Part shown: piece by piece, positions 55,447-64,000 of the stretch
Layout: each line of letters starts with the position of its first letter
How positions within the stretch are numbered: position 1 is the stretch's first letter
Assembly (NCBI RefSeq): GCF_029767005.1
Contig: NZ_JARUQR010000001.1
Span: forward strand, 863,028 to 927,027
Source: Thiomicrorhabdus sp. ZW0627
GTDB lineage: Bacteria > Pseudomonadota > Gammaproteobacteria > Thiomicrospirales > Thiomicrospiraceae
Direction of reading: 5' to 3'
DNA: 64,000 bases
Notes under the pieces: model-generated
The model's database searches: none
The model's input: only the letters and a program-made list of their open reading frames with translations
What the model was told of the DNA's origin: nothing
Program-made: the position numbers and the translations under genes

Positions 55447-56748
55447 TTAACTTTTCACACGGTAACGTGCTGAAGCTGCGTGAGCCTGAAGACCTTCACC
55501 GTCGGCAAGTACACCGGCAACCTGTCCTAGAACATTTGCACCTTCTTCAGAGCACATGATCAAGCTGGAACGCTTCTGGAAGTCATAGACGCCCAATGGT
55601 GAAGAGAAACGTGCTGTACGTGAAGTAGGTAGAACGTGGTTTGGTCCAGCACAGTAGTCACCAAGAGCTTCGGCCGTGTAACGACCCATAAAGATCGCAC
55701 CGGCGTGACGAATCTTAGGCAACAAAGCTTCAGGATCTTCAATCGATAACTCCAAGTGCTCTGGAGCGATGATATTGATCATCTCCAAAGCCTGAGATTC
55801 ATCGTCTACTACGATGATCGCACCACGATCATCCAAAGCCTTGCGGATGATTTCTTGACGCGGCATAGTTGGCAACAGACGGTTCATACTCTCATAGACC
55901 TTCTCGGCAAACTCGGCATCCTGAGTAACCAGGATCGACTGGGCATCTTCATCGTGCTCGGCCTGTGAGAATAGATCAACCGCAATCCAGTCAGGATCGG
56001 TTTTACCGTCACAATAAACCAGAATTTCAGAAGGTCCGGCAATCATGTCGATACCAACCGTACCGAACACCATACGCTTGGCTGTTGCGACGAAGATATT
56101 CCCCGGACCAACAATCTTATCCACGGCTGGAACGGTTTCCGTTCCATATGCCAATGCGGCAACCGCTTGAGCTCCACCAAGTGTGAACACACGATCAACA
56201 CCACAAATCGCTGCAGCCGCCAAGACCATATCATTCACTTCACCGTCCGGCGTCGGAACAACCATGATCAAAGTTTCAACACCCGCCACCTTAGCCGGAA
56301 TCGCATTCATGATAACGGATGATGGATAAGCCGCCTTACCGCCAGGAACATACAGCCCTACGCTGTCTAAAGGCGTGACCTGCTGACCCAACATGGTTCC
56401 GTCCGCTTCTCTATAACTCCATGATTCCGTAATTTGTTTTTCATGGTACGCCTTGACGCGCTCGGCAGACAGCTCCAATGCTGCTCGCTGATCAGCCGGT
56501 ATAGTTTCCAACGCTTTCTTGATTCGCTCCATTGGAATTTCCAGCTCGGCACCACTCTTCAGTGCCAAACGATCAAAACGCTCGGTGTACTCCAAAAGTG
56601 CCGCATCGCCCTGCGTACGAACATTATTAACAACCTCTTTAACAATATCGTTCACCGAATCATTCGAAACGGTTTCCCATGCCAAAAGAGTATCCAATTC
56701 TTCTCTAAAGCCTGCTGCGTTAGCAGATAAACGACGAATATTAAGCAT
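55447..56748 (-). CDS. hisD: Histidinol dehydrogenase
   Basis: 433 residues. NAD-dependent oxidation of histidinol to histidine in two steps. The family signature appears in [16 protein letters not shown] and [18 protein letters not shown], with the zinc-ligand residues near AQAEH and APEHLEL, and [15 protein letters not shown] at the C-terminal side. Its start lies eight bases inside hisG. Only hisD and hisG of the pathway are here; the rest of the his genes are elsewhere. Confidence 0.97.
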   Translation of the reverse strand: MLNIRRLSANAAGFREELDTLLAWETVSNDSVNDIVKEVVNNVRTQGDAALLEYTERFDRLALKSGAELEIPMERIKKALETIPADQRAALELSAERVKAYHEKQITESWSYREADGTMLGQQVTPLDSVGLYVPGGKAAYPSSVIMNAIPAKVAGVETLIMVVPTPDGEVNDMVLAAAAICGVDRVFTLGGAQAVAALAYGTETVPAVDKIVGPGNIFVATAKRMVFGTVGIDMIAGPSEILVYCDGKTDPDWIAVDLFSQAEHDEDAQSILVTQDAEFAEKVYESMNRLLPTMPRQEIIRKALDDRGAIIVVDDESQALEMINIIAPEHLELSIEDPEALLPKIRHAGAIFMGRYTAEALGDYCAGPNHVLPTSRTARFSSPLGVYDFQKRSSLIMCSEEGANVLGQVAGVLADGEGLQAHAASARYRVKS

Positions 56749-57382
56749 TTTGACTCTCTATCACTGTTTGGAATTGTTTAACAATTTCATTAATCTGTTT
56801 AAATTTGGTTTTATATGCGTGTTGGTTAACAATCAAACGCGAACTGATGTCCGCAATGTGCTCCATTGGCACCAATCCGTTGGCACGAAGCGTATTCCCG
56901 GTATCCACCAGATCTACAATTCGGTCGGCCAAGTCAATCAAAGGTGCGATTTCCATTGAACCATACAACTTGATCAGATCGACCTGTTCACCCTTCTCGG
57001 CATAGTATGCCTGGGCGGATTTCAAATATTTGGTTGCGATTTTCAAACGATGACCGTGCGGTTTTTCTACTTCCGGACCAGCAACCATCAACTTACATTT
57101 TGCAATCTGCAGATCCAACAATTCATAAAGATTGTCTGCCGGCGCTTCCATCAGCACGTCCTTACCGGCCACTCCGATATCCGCAGCGCCATGCGCAACA
57201 TAGGTCGGTGCATCAGTTGCTCGTACAATCAACAAACGAACATTGTCATGGTTCGTTGGAATGATCAATTTTCGGCTCTTGCTTGGATCCTCGAGCGGCT
57301 CGATTCCGGCCGCTTCCAATAACGGAACCGTATCCTGGTAGATACGCCCCTTGGAAAGGGCTATGGTCAAAGTTTGTTTCAT
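56741..57382 (-). CDS. hisG: ATP phosphoribosyltransferase, short form
   Basis: 213 residues: the catalytic domains only, without the C-terminal regulatory domain of the long form (about 300). Motifs [36 protein letters not shown] and [15 protein letters not shown] are typical. Short HisG needs HisZ as regulatory partner, and hisZ is not in this window. First enzyme of histidine synthesis. 54 bases after murA. Confidence 0.96.
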   Translation of the reverse strand: MKQTLTIALSKGRIYQDTVPLLEAAGIEPLEDPSKSRKLIIPTNHDNVRLLIVRATDAPTYVAHGAADIGVAGKDVLMEAPADNLYELLDLQIAKCKLMVAGPEVEKPHGHRLKIATKYLKSAQAYYAEKGEQVDLIKLYGSMEIAPLIDLADRIVDLVDTGNTLRANGLVPMEHIADISSRLIVNQHAYKTKFKQINEIVKQFQTVIESQNA

Positions 57383-57436
57383 AATGACATCAACAACTTA
57401 AAATTAAAATTCTGTTCTCTATCGGTTACCGCCAAC

Positions 57437-58699
<1,263 letters not shown>

Positions 58700-58732
58700 T
58701 TATTCAACAAAACTCAATTAACTTAAACAGAA

Positions 58733-58951
58733 TCACTTCACTTCGGTTTTGATCGACAAAGCGTGCAGCTCGCCTGTTTCAAACTGAGTCTTAAAAATAT
58801 CATTTACCATTCGATGCCTCTGAATCGGAGATTTCCCTTCGAATTCAGAGCTTGTAACGACAATCGAAAAATTGCAATCCGCTCCGGACGTCTCAACCTG
58901 ACTATCCGGAATGGTTGCCTGAATCAGTTCTTTGATCTTATCTGGTGACAT
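58733..58951 (-). CDS. ibaG: BolA-family protein IbaG/YrbA
   Basis: 72 residues, shorter than BolA. Class II-like BolA fold with TIPDSQVETSGADCNFSIVV, FEGKSPIQRHRMVNDIF and GELHALSIKT. Position immediately before murA defines the IbaG subgroup, linked in E. coli to acid stress and Fe-S/glutaredoxin partnership. A second BolA-family gene lies at 9084-9383. Confidence 0.9.
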   Translation of the reverse strand: MSPDKIKELIQATIPDSQVETSGADCNFSIVVTSSEFEGKSPIQRHRMVNDIFKTQFETGELHALSIKTEVK

Positions 58952-58969
58952 TTCACTCTTCCAAAAAAA

Positions 58970-59740
58970 TTATTTGCGTATTTTAACGCCTTTATTCAAT
59001 AAAATCAGATTTATCGAGGATATTAGGATCAGGAACCCGGACGTAACCCACAAACTCATCAATGCTGTCACATCGGACTGGGCAAAAAAGCCGTAACGGA
59101 ATCCATCCACCATATAAAAGAACGGATTAAAGTGTGAAACTGTCTGCCAGATACCCGGCAGCGCATGAATTGAATAAAACACACCACTCAGGAACGTCAA
59201 CGGCATGATGATAAAGTTTTGAAACGCCGCCAAATGATCATACTTATCCGACAGAATCCCAGCCAACATGCCTAGCCCGCCCATCATCGCCGCACTTAAA
59301 ACCGCGAACAGCAATACCCAGGCTGGGGAATCAATCGTAATACCGAACCCATACATACCCACAATTAAAATACCCGCTCCTACCGCAAGACCACGAATTA
59401 CCGAAGCGCCAATGAACGCCAAATAAAACTCCAAAGGTGAAATTGGACTCAACAGAGCAAACGTCAGATTTCCATGCATTTTCGACTGAATTAAGCTTGA
59501 AGAGGTATTGGAGAACGCGTTCTGCAATATCGCCATCATCACCAGACCGGGAATCAGAAACTGGCTATAACTCAAGCCGCTGAACACTTCAATCTGAGTA
59601 TCGATCACTTGACCGAACACCAACAAATACAATAACGTTGAAACCACCGGCGCGAAGATGGTTTGCACCGCAACGGAATAAAAACGCTTTACTTCTTTAA
59701 CGAACAGCGCCCAACAACCGGCAAAATTAAACTCCATCAT
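58970..59740 (-). CDS. ABC-2 type permease
   Basis: 256 residues, six membrane helices, ABC-2 family with the signature LSPISPLEFYLAFIGASVIRG and LTFLSGVFYSIHALPGIWQ. Similar in size and pairing to E. coli YadH. The ATP-binding partner overlaps by four bases (ATGA). It is an exporter half of unknown substrate. Its insertion here separates mlaB from ibaG. Confidence 0.88.
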   Translation of the reverse strand: MMEFNFAGCWALFVKEVKRFYSVAVQTIFAPVVSTLLYLLVFGQVIDTQIEVFSGLSYSQFLIPGLVMMAILQNAFSNTSSSLIQSKMHGNLTFALLSPISPLEFYLAFIGASVIRGLAVGAGILIVGMYGFGITIDSPAWVLLFAVLSAAMMGGLGMLAGILSDKYDHLAAFQNFIIMPLTFLSGVFYSIHALPGIWQTVSHFNPFFYMVDGFRYGFFAQSDVTALMSLWVTSGFLILISSINLILLNKGVKIRK

Positions 59741-60654
59741 CCTTGAGCCGCTCCTGTTAATTCCATAAAGACTTCTTCCAAGGATGCATCACGACTACGA
59801 ATATCTTTTACTGAAATACCACTTTGGTGGATCATGCCTAACATATCCGACATTCCCATGTCTTTTTCCAATTTAAATAGATAGCCCGACGCATCGGACT
59901 CAACCAAACGTGACTGCAACTGGTCGTTCAGCGGCGCAGACTCTTCATCCACCGACACACGAACATAACGGAACGGATGACTGGACAACAACTCATCCGT
60001 CGTATCCAGTGCTTTGACTTCACCCCTTTGCATGATCGCTACTTTCTCACACAGAGCTTCCGCCTCGTCTAAATAATGCGTCGTCAGAATGATCGTGTGT
60101 CCTTTCTGATGCAACTCCTTTGCAAACTCCCAAAGGGTATGTCGCAAATCGACATCCACCCCTGCCGTTGGTTCGTCGAGCACCAACACCTGAGGCTTAT
60201 GCACTAAAGCCATCGCAATCAATACGCGTCTTTTCATGCCACCTGAAAGCTCATTGGTAATCGATTCGGCTTTATCCGCCAATGCCAAACGTTCCAGCAA
60301 CTCATCAATCCACAACTTTTGTGACTTACCTTTTATCCCAAAATAACCGGACTGCAACTCTAACAACTGACGGATATTAAAAAACGGGTCTGAAATCAAC
60401 TCTTGAGGCACCAGCCCTAATAAACGACGGGTTTTTCGATAATCCTGCACCACATCATGCCCGTGAACCTTGATCGAACCGGAAGATGGAACCAACAACC
60501 CCGACATGGCATTAATCAGAGTGGATTTTCCCGCACCGTTCGGACCCAAAAGACCAAAGAACGACCCTTCTTCAACCTCGAAAGAAATTCCCTTAAGGGC
60601 CTCAAAGTCGCCATATTGTTTAGCTACCTGTTGAAACTGCACTGCAGATGACAT
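59737..60654 (-). CDS. ABC transporter ATP-binding protein (YadG-like)
   Basis: 305 residues. Walker A GPNGAGKSTLINAM, Q loop LVPQE, signature LSGGMKRRVLIAMAL, Walker B VLVLDEPTAGVDVDL and the switch His in TTHYLDEAEAL. It pairs with the downstream permease. The C-terminal extension (about 230-305) is a typical ABC-2 accessory region. Confidence 0.9.
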   Translation of the reverse strand: MSSAVQFQQVAKQYGDFEALKGISFEVEEGSFFGLLGPNGAGKSTLINAMSGLLVPSSGSIKVHGHDVVQDYRKTRRLLGLVPQELISDPFFNIRQLLELQSGYFGIKGKSQKLWIDELLERLALADKAESITNELSGGMKRRVLIAMALVHKPQVLVLDEPTAGVDVDLRHTLWEFAKELHQKGHTIILTTHYLDEAEALCEKVAIMQRGEVKALDTTDELLSSHPFRYVRVSVDEESAPLNDQLQSRLVESDASGYLFKLEKDMGMSDMLGMIHQSGISVKDIRSRDASLEEVFMELTGAAQG

Positions 60655-60765
60655 TGTCTTTTCAATACCTTATTAATCGATGAAATTATGAGTGACATAA
60701 ATATAAAAACGAACGCATTACACAGAAGCCGGCGTCAATAGTCAAATATTGCTGCGGAAAATCAG

Positions 60766-61059
60766 TTAAACGTGCAACACGCCTTCTAGATCGTAGAGAT
60801 GGACCAAGGTTTTAAGTTCATCAGGAAGAGCGGTAATATTCAAAGCGGATTCAATCTTCGACTGCCAAGCCAACAACATTGCCAATGCAACGCTGTCCGC
60901 TTGAGTAACACTACTGAAATCCACACCCATCACATTCTTTTTTTCACGCTCTACCTGACGTAAGATAGCGGGAGCCGTCTCAACTGTCACCACAGCAGGA
61001 AGCGATAAGGTCTCAGAATCTAGCCATGTGATATTCTGGCTTAGCGGTGTGTCAGCCAT
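60766..61059 (-). CDS. mlaB: STAS-domain protein MlaB
   Basis: 97 residues from the ATG at 61059, which GGAG serves at six bases; an in-frame ATG at 61071 is less likely. STAS fold with LPAVVTVETAPAILRQVEREK, VMGVDFSSVTQADSVALAMLLAW, whose conserved Asp/Ser region is typical of MlaB. It binds MlaF and regulates the Mla transporter. It overlaps mlaC by eight bases. Confidence 0.88.
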   Translation of the reverse strand: MADTPLSQNITWLDSETLSLPAVVTVETAPAILRQVEREKKNVMGVDFSSVTQADSVALAMLLAWQSKIESALNITALPDELKTLVHLYDLEGVLHV

Positions 61060-61720
61060 CGAGCGCTCCATTGAATTCTTTATTTTTCTCTTTCATTGCA
61101 GCAATCACGGCATCCACACCATTTTTTCCAAATTCGGAATCGTACGTTTTACGGTAGTTCAACAGCATACTGACGCCTTCAACGGTCACATCGTAAATCA
61201 ACCACTTTTGTGTGTGCTTATCCAAATAGGCACGGTAGATGACATCCGTTTTGTTACCATCAGCCTGCTCCACCTCAGATGAGACCGTCACCCTTCCTGG
61301 CTTTTCCTCAACCTTAGGTTTGACCGTCACCGAATTGATCTTCAACTTCAACAAACTTTGTGAATAAGAGCGCATCAACGTCGTTGTAAACTCATTAACA
61401 AACGCGTTTTTTTGTTCGTCGGAAGTGGTGCGCCAATAGCGCCCCATAACATAACGCGCCATTTTCTCGGTATCCACATACGGTAATACATAGTGGTTCG
61501 CGAATTCCTTGATTTTTGCCGGATGGCCCTCAAGCTGACTCCGTTGTTCATTCAATGCTGCGACAACAGTCTTTGAAAGTTCTGAGATCATAATCTCTGG
61601 ATCATCTTGTGGAATCGCCCCCTCCGCCTGAGAATATGCCGTCAAACCAAACATCAAAGTCAATCCAACAATCGACTGAATCAACAACTCTCTAAATCTT
61701 AAAATTCCGGAACGGCACAT
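61052..61720 (-). CDS. mlaC: Phospholipid-binding protein MlaC
   Basis: 222 residues from the ATG at 61720 (GGGGGAGAGTG upstream; a GTG two codons earlier overlaps mlaD). Signal peptide ends YSQA. The MlaC/Ttg2D domain covers most of the rest (NHYVLPYVDTEKMARYVMGRYWR, FTTTLMRSYSQSLLKL, DKHTQKWLIYDVTVEGVSML). It carries lipid across the periplasm between the OmpC-MlaA complex and MlaFEDB. Confidence 0.92.
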   Translation of the reverse strand: MCRSGILRFRELLIQSIVGLTLMFGLTAYSQAEGAIPQDDPEIMISELSKTVVAALNEQRSQLEGHPAKIKEFANHYVLPYVDTEKMARYVMGRYWRTTSDEQKNAFVNEFTTTLMRSYSQSLLKLKINSVTVKPKVEEKPGRVTVSSEVEQADGNKTDVIYRAYLDKHTQKWLIYDVTVEGVSMLLNYRKTYDSEFGKNGVDAVIAAMKEKNKEFNGALDG

Positions 61721-61722
61721 AA

Positions 61723-62187
61723 TCACTCTCCCCCGCTAAACTTAACCAAAAACTGACCGATCAAATCTTCCAAGACAAGTGCCGACTGAGTGATATCCAA
61801 CTGATCCCCACTTTTTAGATATTCTTCTTCCGCTCCTGGAACCAAGCCGACATATTGATCACCCAACAAACCGGAGGTAAGAACGGCACCAGACGTATCA
61901 ATCGGTAAATCGTTATATTCTTTGTAGATATCCATTTGCACACGAGCTTGATAGGTCTTTGTATCAACACTGATTCCAACTACCCTTCCGACCACCACGC
62001 CGCTAATTTTGACCGGAGCGCGTACTTTTAGGCCACCAATATTATTAAACAACCCGGAAATCTGGTAGCTCGGCTTCTCTTTCCAGCTATTAAAATTGCT
62101 TACCTGAAAAGCGATGACGGCGAGGGAAACCAGAGTCATTAATACAAATGCACCCACCCAAATTTCAACTGTCAGTTGCCGTTTCAT
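61723..62187 (-). CDS. mlaD: MCE-domain lipid transport protein MlaD
   Basis: 154 residues from the ATG at 62187, better spaced from AAGGAATT than the ATG at 62193. One N-terminal membrane helix (about 10-30) then one MCE domain (about 36-118, ISGLFNNIGGLKVRAPVKISGVVVGRVVGISV). It assembles as a periplasmic hexamer ring on MlaE. Confidence 0.93.
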   Translation of the reverse strand: MKRQLTVEIWVGAFVLMTLVSLAVIAFQVSNFNSWKEKPSYQISGLFNNIGGLKVRAPVKISGVVVGRVVGISVDTKTYQARVQMDIYKEYNDLPIDTSGAVLTSGLLGDQYVGLVPGAEEEYLKSGDQLDITQSALVLEDLIGQFLVKFSGGE

Positions 62188-62218
62188 TCCCATAATTCCT
62201 TTTTAATTTCCAATGCCT

Positions 62219-63013
62219 TTAGCTGAACATCATAGTAGTTAAAATAAAATCCATACCTAAAACCGCCAAGGATGAATGTACCACCGTACGCGTAGTAGCG
62301 TTACTAACTCCTTCAGAAGTTGGTATCGCATCATACCCTTGGAATAACGAAATCACCGCAATCAACGCCGCAAACGCGACCGACTTTATGATTCCGTTCA
62401 TCACATCATCCCGCCAATCGACCGAATCCTGCATCTGAGACCAGAACGAACCTTCATCCACACCTAACCAACCAACGCCAACCATATAACCGCCAAGAAT
62501 ACCCATCGCAATAAACATGAGCGAAAGCATCGGCAGGGTAATCAAAGCGGCAGCGAAACGCGGAGCAAAAATAAACTTCAATGGATCAACCGCCATCATC
62601 TCCAAGGCGGAAAGTTGCTCCGTCGATCTCATTAGACCGATTTCAGCAGTCAGAGCTGATCCAGCCCTACCGGCAAACAACAGAGCCGCGACCACTGGAC
62701 CCAACTCCCTCAACAAGGAAAGCGCAGTCATGGTTCCAACGATCTCTTCAGAATTGAAATCCACAAGGATATTATACCCTTGAAGGGCCAACACCATTCC
62801 TACAAACAGTCCTGCCGTCAGAATAATCGGGAGCGATAAAACCCCCGCCACATAAATTTGTTTAACCAGTAATTCAAAACGAATAAAAGCAAAAGGCATC
62901 GCCGGAATGATGGAGAAGACAAAAAATGCCATTCGCCCCAATCCGGACAACAGGCCAATGAAACGTTTCCCCATTCCTTCGAGGCGCATAAAGAAAAGAT
63001 CGAACAATTTCAT
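62219..63013 (-). CDS. mlaE: Phospholipid ABC transporter permease MlaE
   Basis: 264 residues, MlaE/YrbE family. The segments YVAGVLSLPIILTAGLFVGMVLALQGY, RELGPVVAALLFAGRAGSALTAEIGLMR and EQLSALEMMAVDPLKFI are family hallmarks, with five membrane helices. Its ATG overlaps the mlaF stop (TAATG). Confidence 0.95.
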   Translation of the reverse strand: MKLFDLFFMRLEGMGKRFIGLLSGLGRMAFFVFSIIPAMPFAFIRFELLVKQIYVAGVLSLPIILTAGLFVGMVLALQGYNILVDFNSEEIVGTMTALSLLRELGPVVAALLFAGRAGSALTAEIGLMRSTEQLSALEMMAVDPLKFIFAPRFAAALITLPMLSLMFIAMGILGGYMVGVGWLGVDEGSFWSQMQDSVDWRDDVMNGIIKSVAFAALIAVISLFQGYDAIPTSEGVSNATTRTVVHSSLAVLGMDFILTTMMFS

Positions 63014-63822
63014 TATTTCACCGCTCCATTCTGCATGGCCTGCTGATAACTCTCTTTCGAATAATGGAACGGAACAGGCCCATCAGGAAGGCCTTTTATA
63101 AACTGATTTACATAGTCGGAATCACTATTCAAAATTTCATCACGGGTTCCCTGTGCGATGATACGTCCTTCAGATAACACACAAACGAAATCGGCAATTG
63201 ACAGCACTTCATGCACATCATGCGACACGATCACACTGGTCAAACCTAAGCTGTCGTTCAATTTACGAATCAAGTCCACTAGAACACCCATGGTAATCGG
63301 ATCCTGTCCAACAAATGGCTCATCATAGAAAATCATCTCGGGATCCAAGGCAATTCCACGCGCCAAAGCGACACGTCTCGACATCCCACCAGACAATTCC
63401 GATGGCATCAAATCACGCGCGCCCTGCAAACCGACTGCCTGTAGTTTCATCAAAACCAATGGGTAGATAATTGATTCCGGCAGATCAGTATGCTCCCGAA
63501 GAGGGAAAGCGACATTATCGTACACACTTAAGTCCGTGAGTAATGCGCCACTTTGAAACAGCATCCCCATTTTCTGACGCAATTCATAAAGCTTACTGCG
63601 CCTTAACTTATGAACGTTTTGGCCATCAACGAAAATCTGTCCCGACTCTGGCTTGAGCTGCCCAGCGATCAACTTTAGCAAGGTGGTTTTCCCGGTTCCA
63701 CTCGGCCCCATAATCGCAGTCACCTTGCCTTTTGGAATCGCCAAATCCAAATTATCAAAAATCTTTCGGGAACCTCTGGAAAAACTCAGGCCCTGAATGT
63801 CAATCAGTGTTTCAGATTGCAT
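63013..63822 (-). CDS. mlaF: Phospholipid ABC transporter ATPase MlaF
   Basis: 269 residues from the ATG at 63822 (GGAGTGAAG upstream). Walker A GPSGTGKTTLLKLIAG, signature LSGGMSRRVALARGIA, Walker B MIFYDEPFVGQDPITMG and switch His in VSHDVHEVLSIAD. It drives MlaFEDB, which moves phospholipids between the membranes. First gene of the mlaFEDCB set. Confidence 0.95.
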   Translation of the reverse strand: MQSETLIDIQGLSFSRGSRKIFDNLDLAIPKGKVTAIMGPSGTGKTTLLKLIAGQLKPESGQIFVDGQNVHKLRRSKLYELRQKMGMLFQSGALLTDLSVYDNVAFPLREHTDLPESIIYPLVLMKLQAVGLQGARDLMPSELSGGMSRRVALARGIALDPEMIFYDEPFVGQDPITMGVLVDLIRKLNDSLGLTSVIVSHDVHEVLSIADFVCVLSEGRIIAQGTRDEILNSDSDYVNQFIKGLPDGPVPFHYSKESYQQAMQNGAVK

Positions 63823-63944
63823 CTTCACTCCACTTGCGGCACGCCATTTTCAGGCTATTTTCATTCAATAACAGGATCACCTGATCCAAATAAACAATTC
63901 TACGAACCAACATTCTAAATTATTTTGAAACGGCTGGGCCAAGT

Positions 63945-64000
63945 TTAATATCCCAACACTTCACCCACCACTTTTAAATTGGCTACTCGGGACATGTTGA
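63945..64000 (-). CDS. Possible end of another minus-strand gene, cut by window edge
   Basis: One minus-strand frame is open from the edge for 17 codons (NMSRVANLKVVGEVLGY) and stops with TAA at 63945-63947. The other two frames stop early. It may be the C-terminus of a gene upstream of mlaF or chance; no family is recognised. The gap 63823-63944 shows no other feature. Confidence 0.25.
   Translation of the reverse strand, partial: NMSRVANLKVVGEVLGY

Overview
The window is chromosomal core sequence from a Gram-negative gammaproteobacterium. LptD/SurA, a complete Mla lipid-transport set, an OmpP1/FadL-type outer-membrane protein, a proteobacterial three-gene cytochrome bc1 operon and a PhoBR/NtrC/sigma-54 regulatory style all fit. 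Ectoine genes with a dedicated aspartokinase, a bacterial voltage-gated cation channel, a DoxX protein and a periplasmic DsrE-like protein suggest a marine or saline, perhaps sulfur-oxidising, member of the Thiomicrospira/Hydrogenovibrio/Thiomicrorhabdus group. That placement is inference from gene content, not from a marker comparison. I see no rRNA, tRNA, CRISPR array, insertion sequence, integrase-flanked island or phage. Genes are dense, and most gaps hold a terminator or promoter.

Layout. 1-9.0 kb: murU (cut by the left edge) and amgK of cell-wall recycling, divergent from lptD-surA-pdxA-rsmA-apaH and an unknown membrane protein; apaG is absent. 9.0-16.1 kb: bolA, a DsrE-family gene, then the ectoine operon ectA-ectB-ectC-ask with an appended TPR membrane protein, a long palindrome-bearing leader region and a voltage-gated channel gene. 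16.2-27.1 kb: a ferredoxin, then phosphate genes: pstS alone, pit divergent from it, and a six-gene operon pstC-pstA-pstB-phoU-phoB-phoR, with PhoB-type boxes before pstS and pstC. 27.1-34.5 kb: nitrogen genes glnA, glnE, a membrane methyltransferase, PII (glnK/glnB) and amtB, with sigma-54 promoters before glnA and PII.

34.5-45 kb: an unknown Cys-rich-start protein, an orphan flagellin-like gene, valS with an SH3-domain protein, dsbC, xerD, the rpsP-rimM-trmD-rplS operon and ffh. 45-55.3 kb: a CcsA-like protein, a CorC/CNNM-type protein, an inositol-phosphatase-family protein, DoxX, a FadL-type porin, radA, petABC and a Nif3-like protein. 55.4-63.8 kb: one long minus-strand series mlaFEDCB, a two-gene ABC exporter, a BolA/IbaG protein, murA, hisG and hisD, closed by a strong terminator. 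The last bases may hold the end of another minus-strand gene.

The gene blocks answer separate stresses: osmolyte synthesis, phosphate scavenging, ammonium assimilation and envelope maintenance. The most unusual sequence-level signal is a short palindrome, CAGGCCTG (often AACAGGCCTGTT), which I count 16 times by eye. About one copy is expected by chance, and the copies are concentrated in gaps between genes. No clearly new multi-gene system was found. The best candidates for undescribed biology are this palindrome family, the TPR protein tied to the ectoine operon, the oversized PstC/PstA subunits and the orphan flagellin-like protein.
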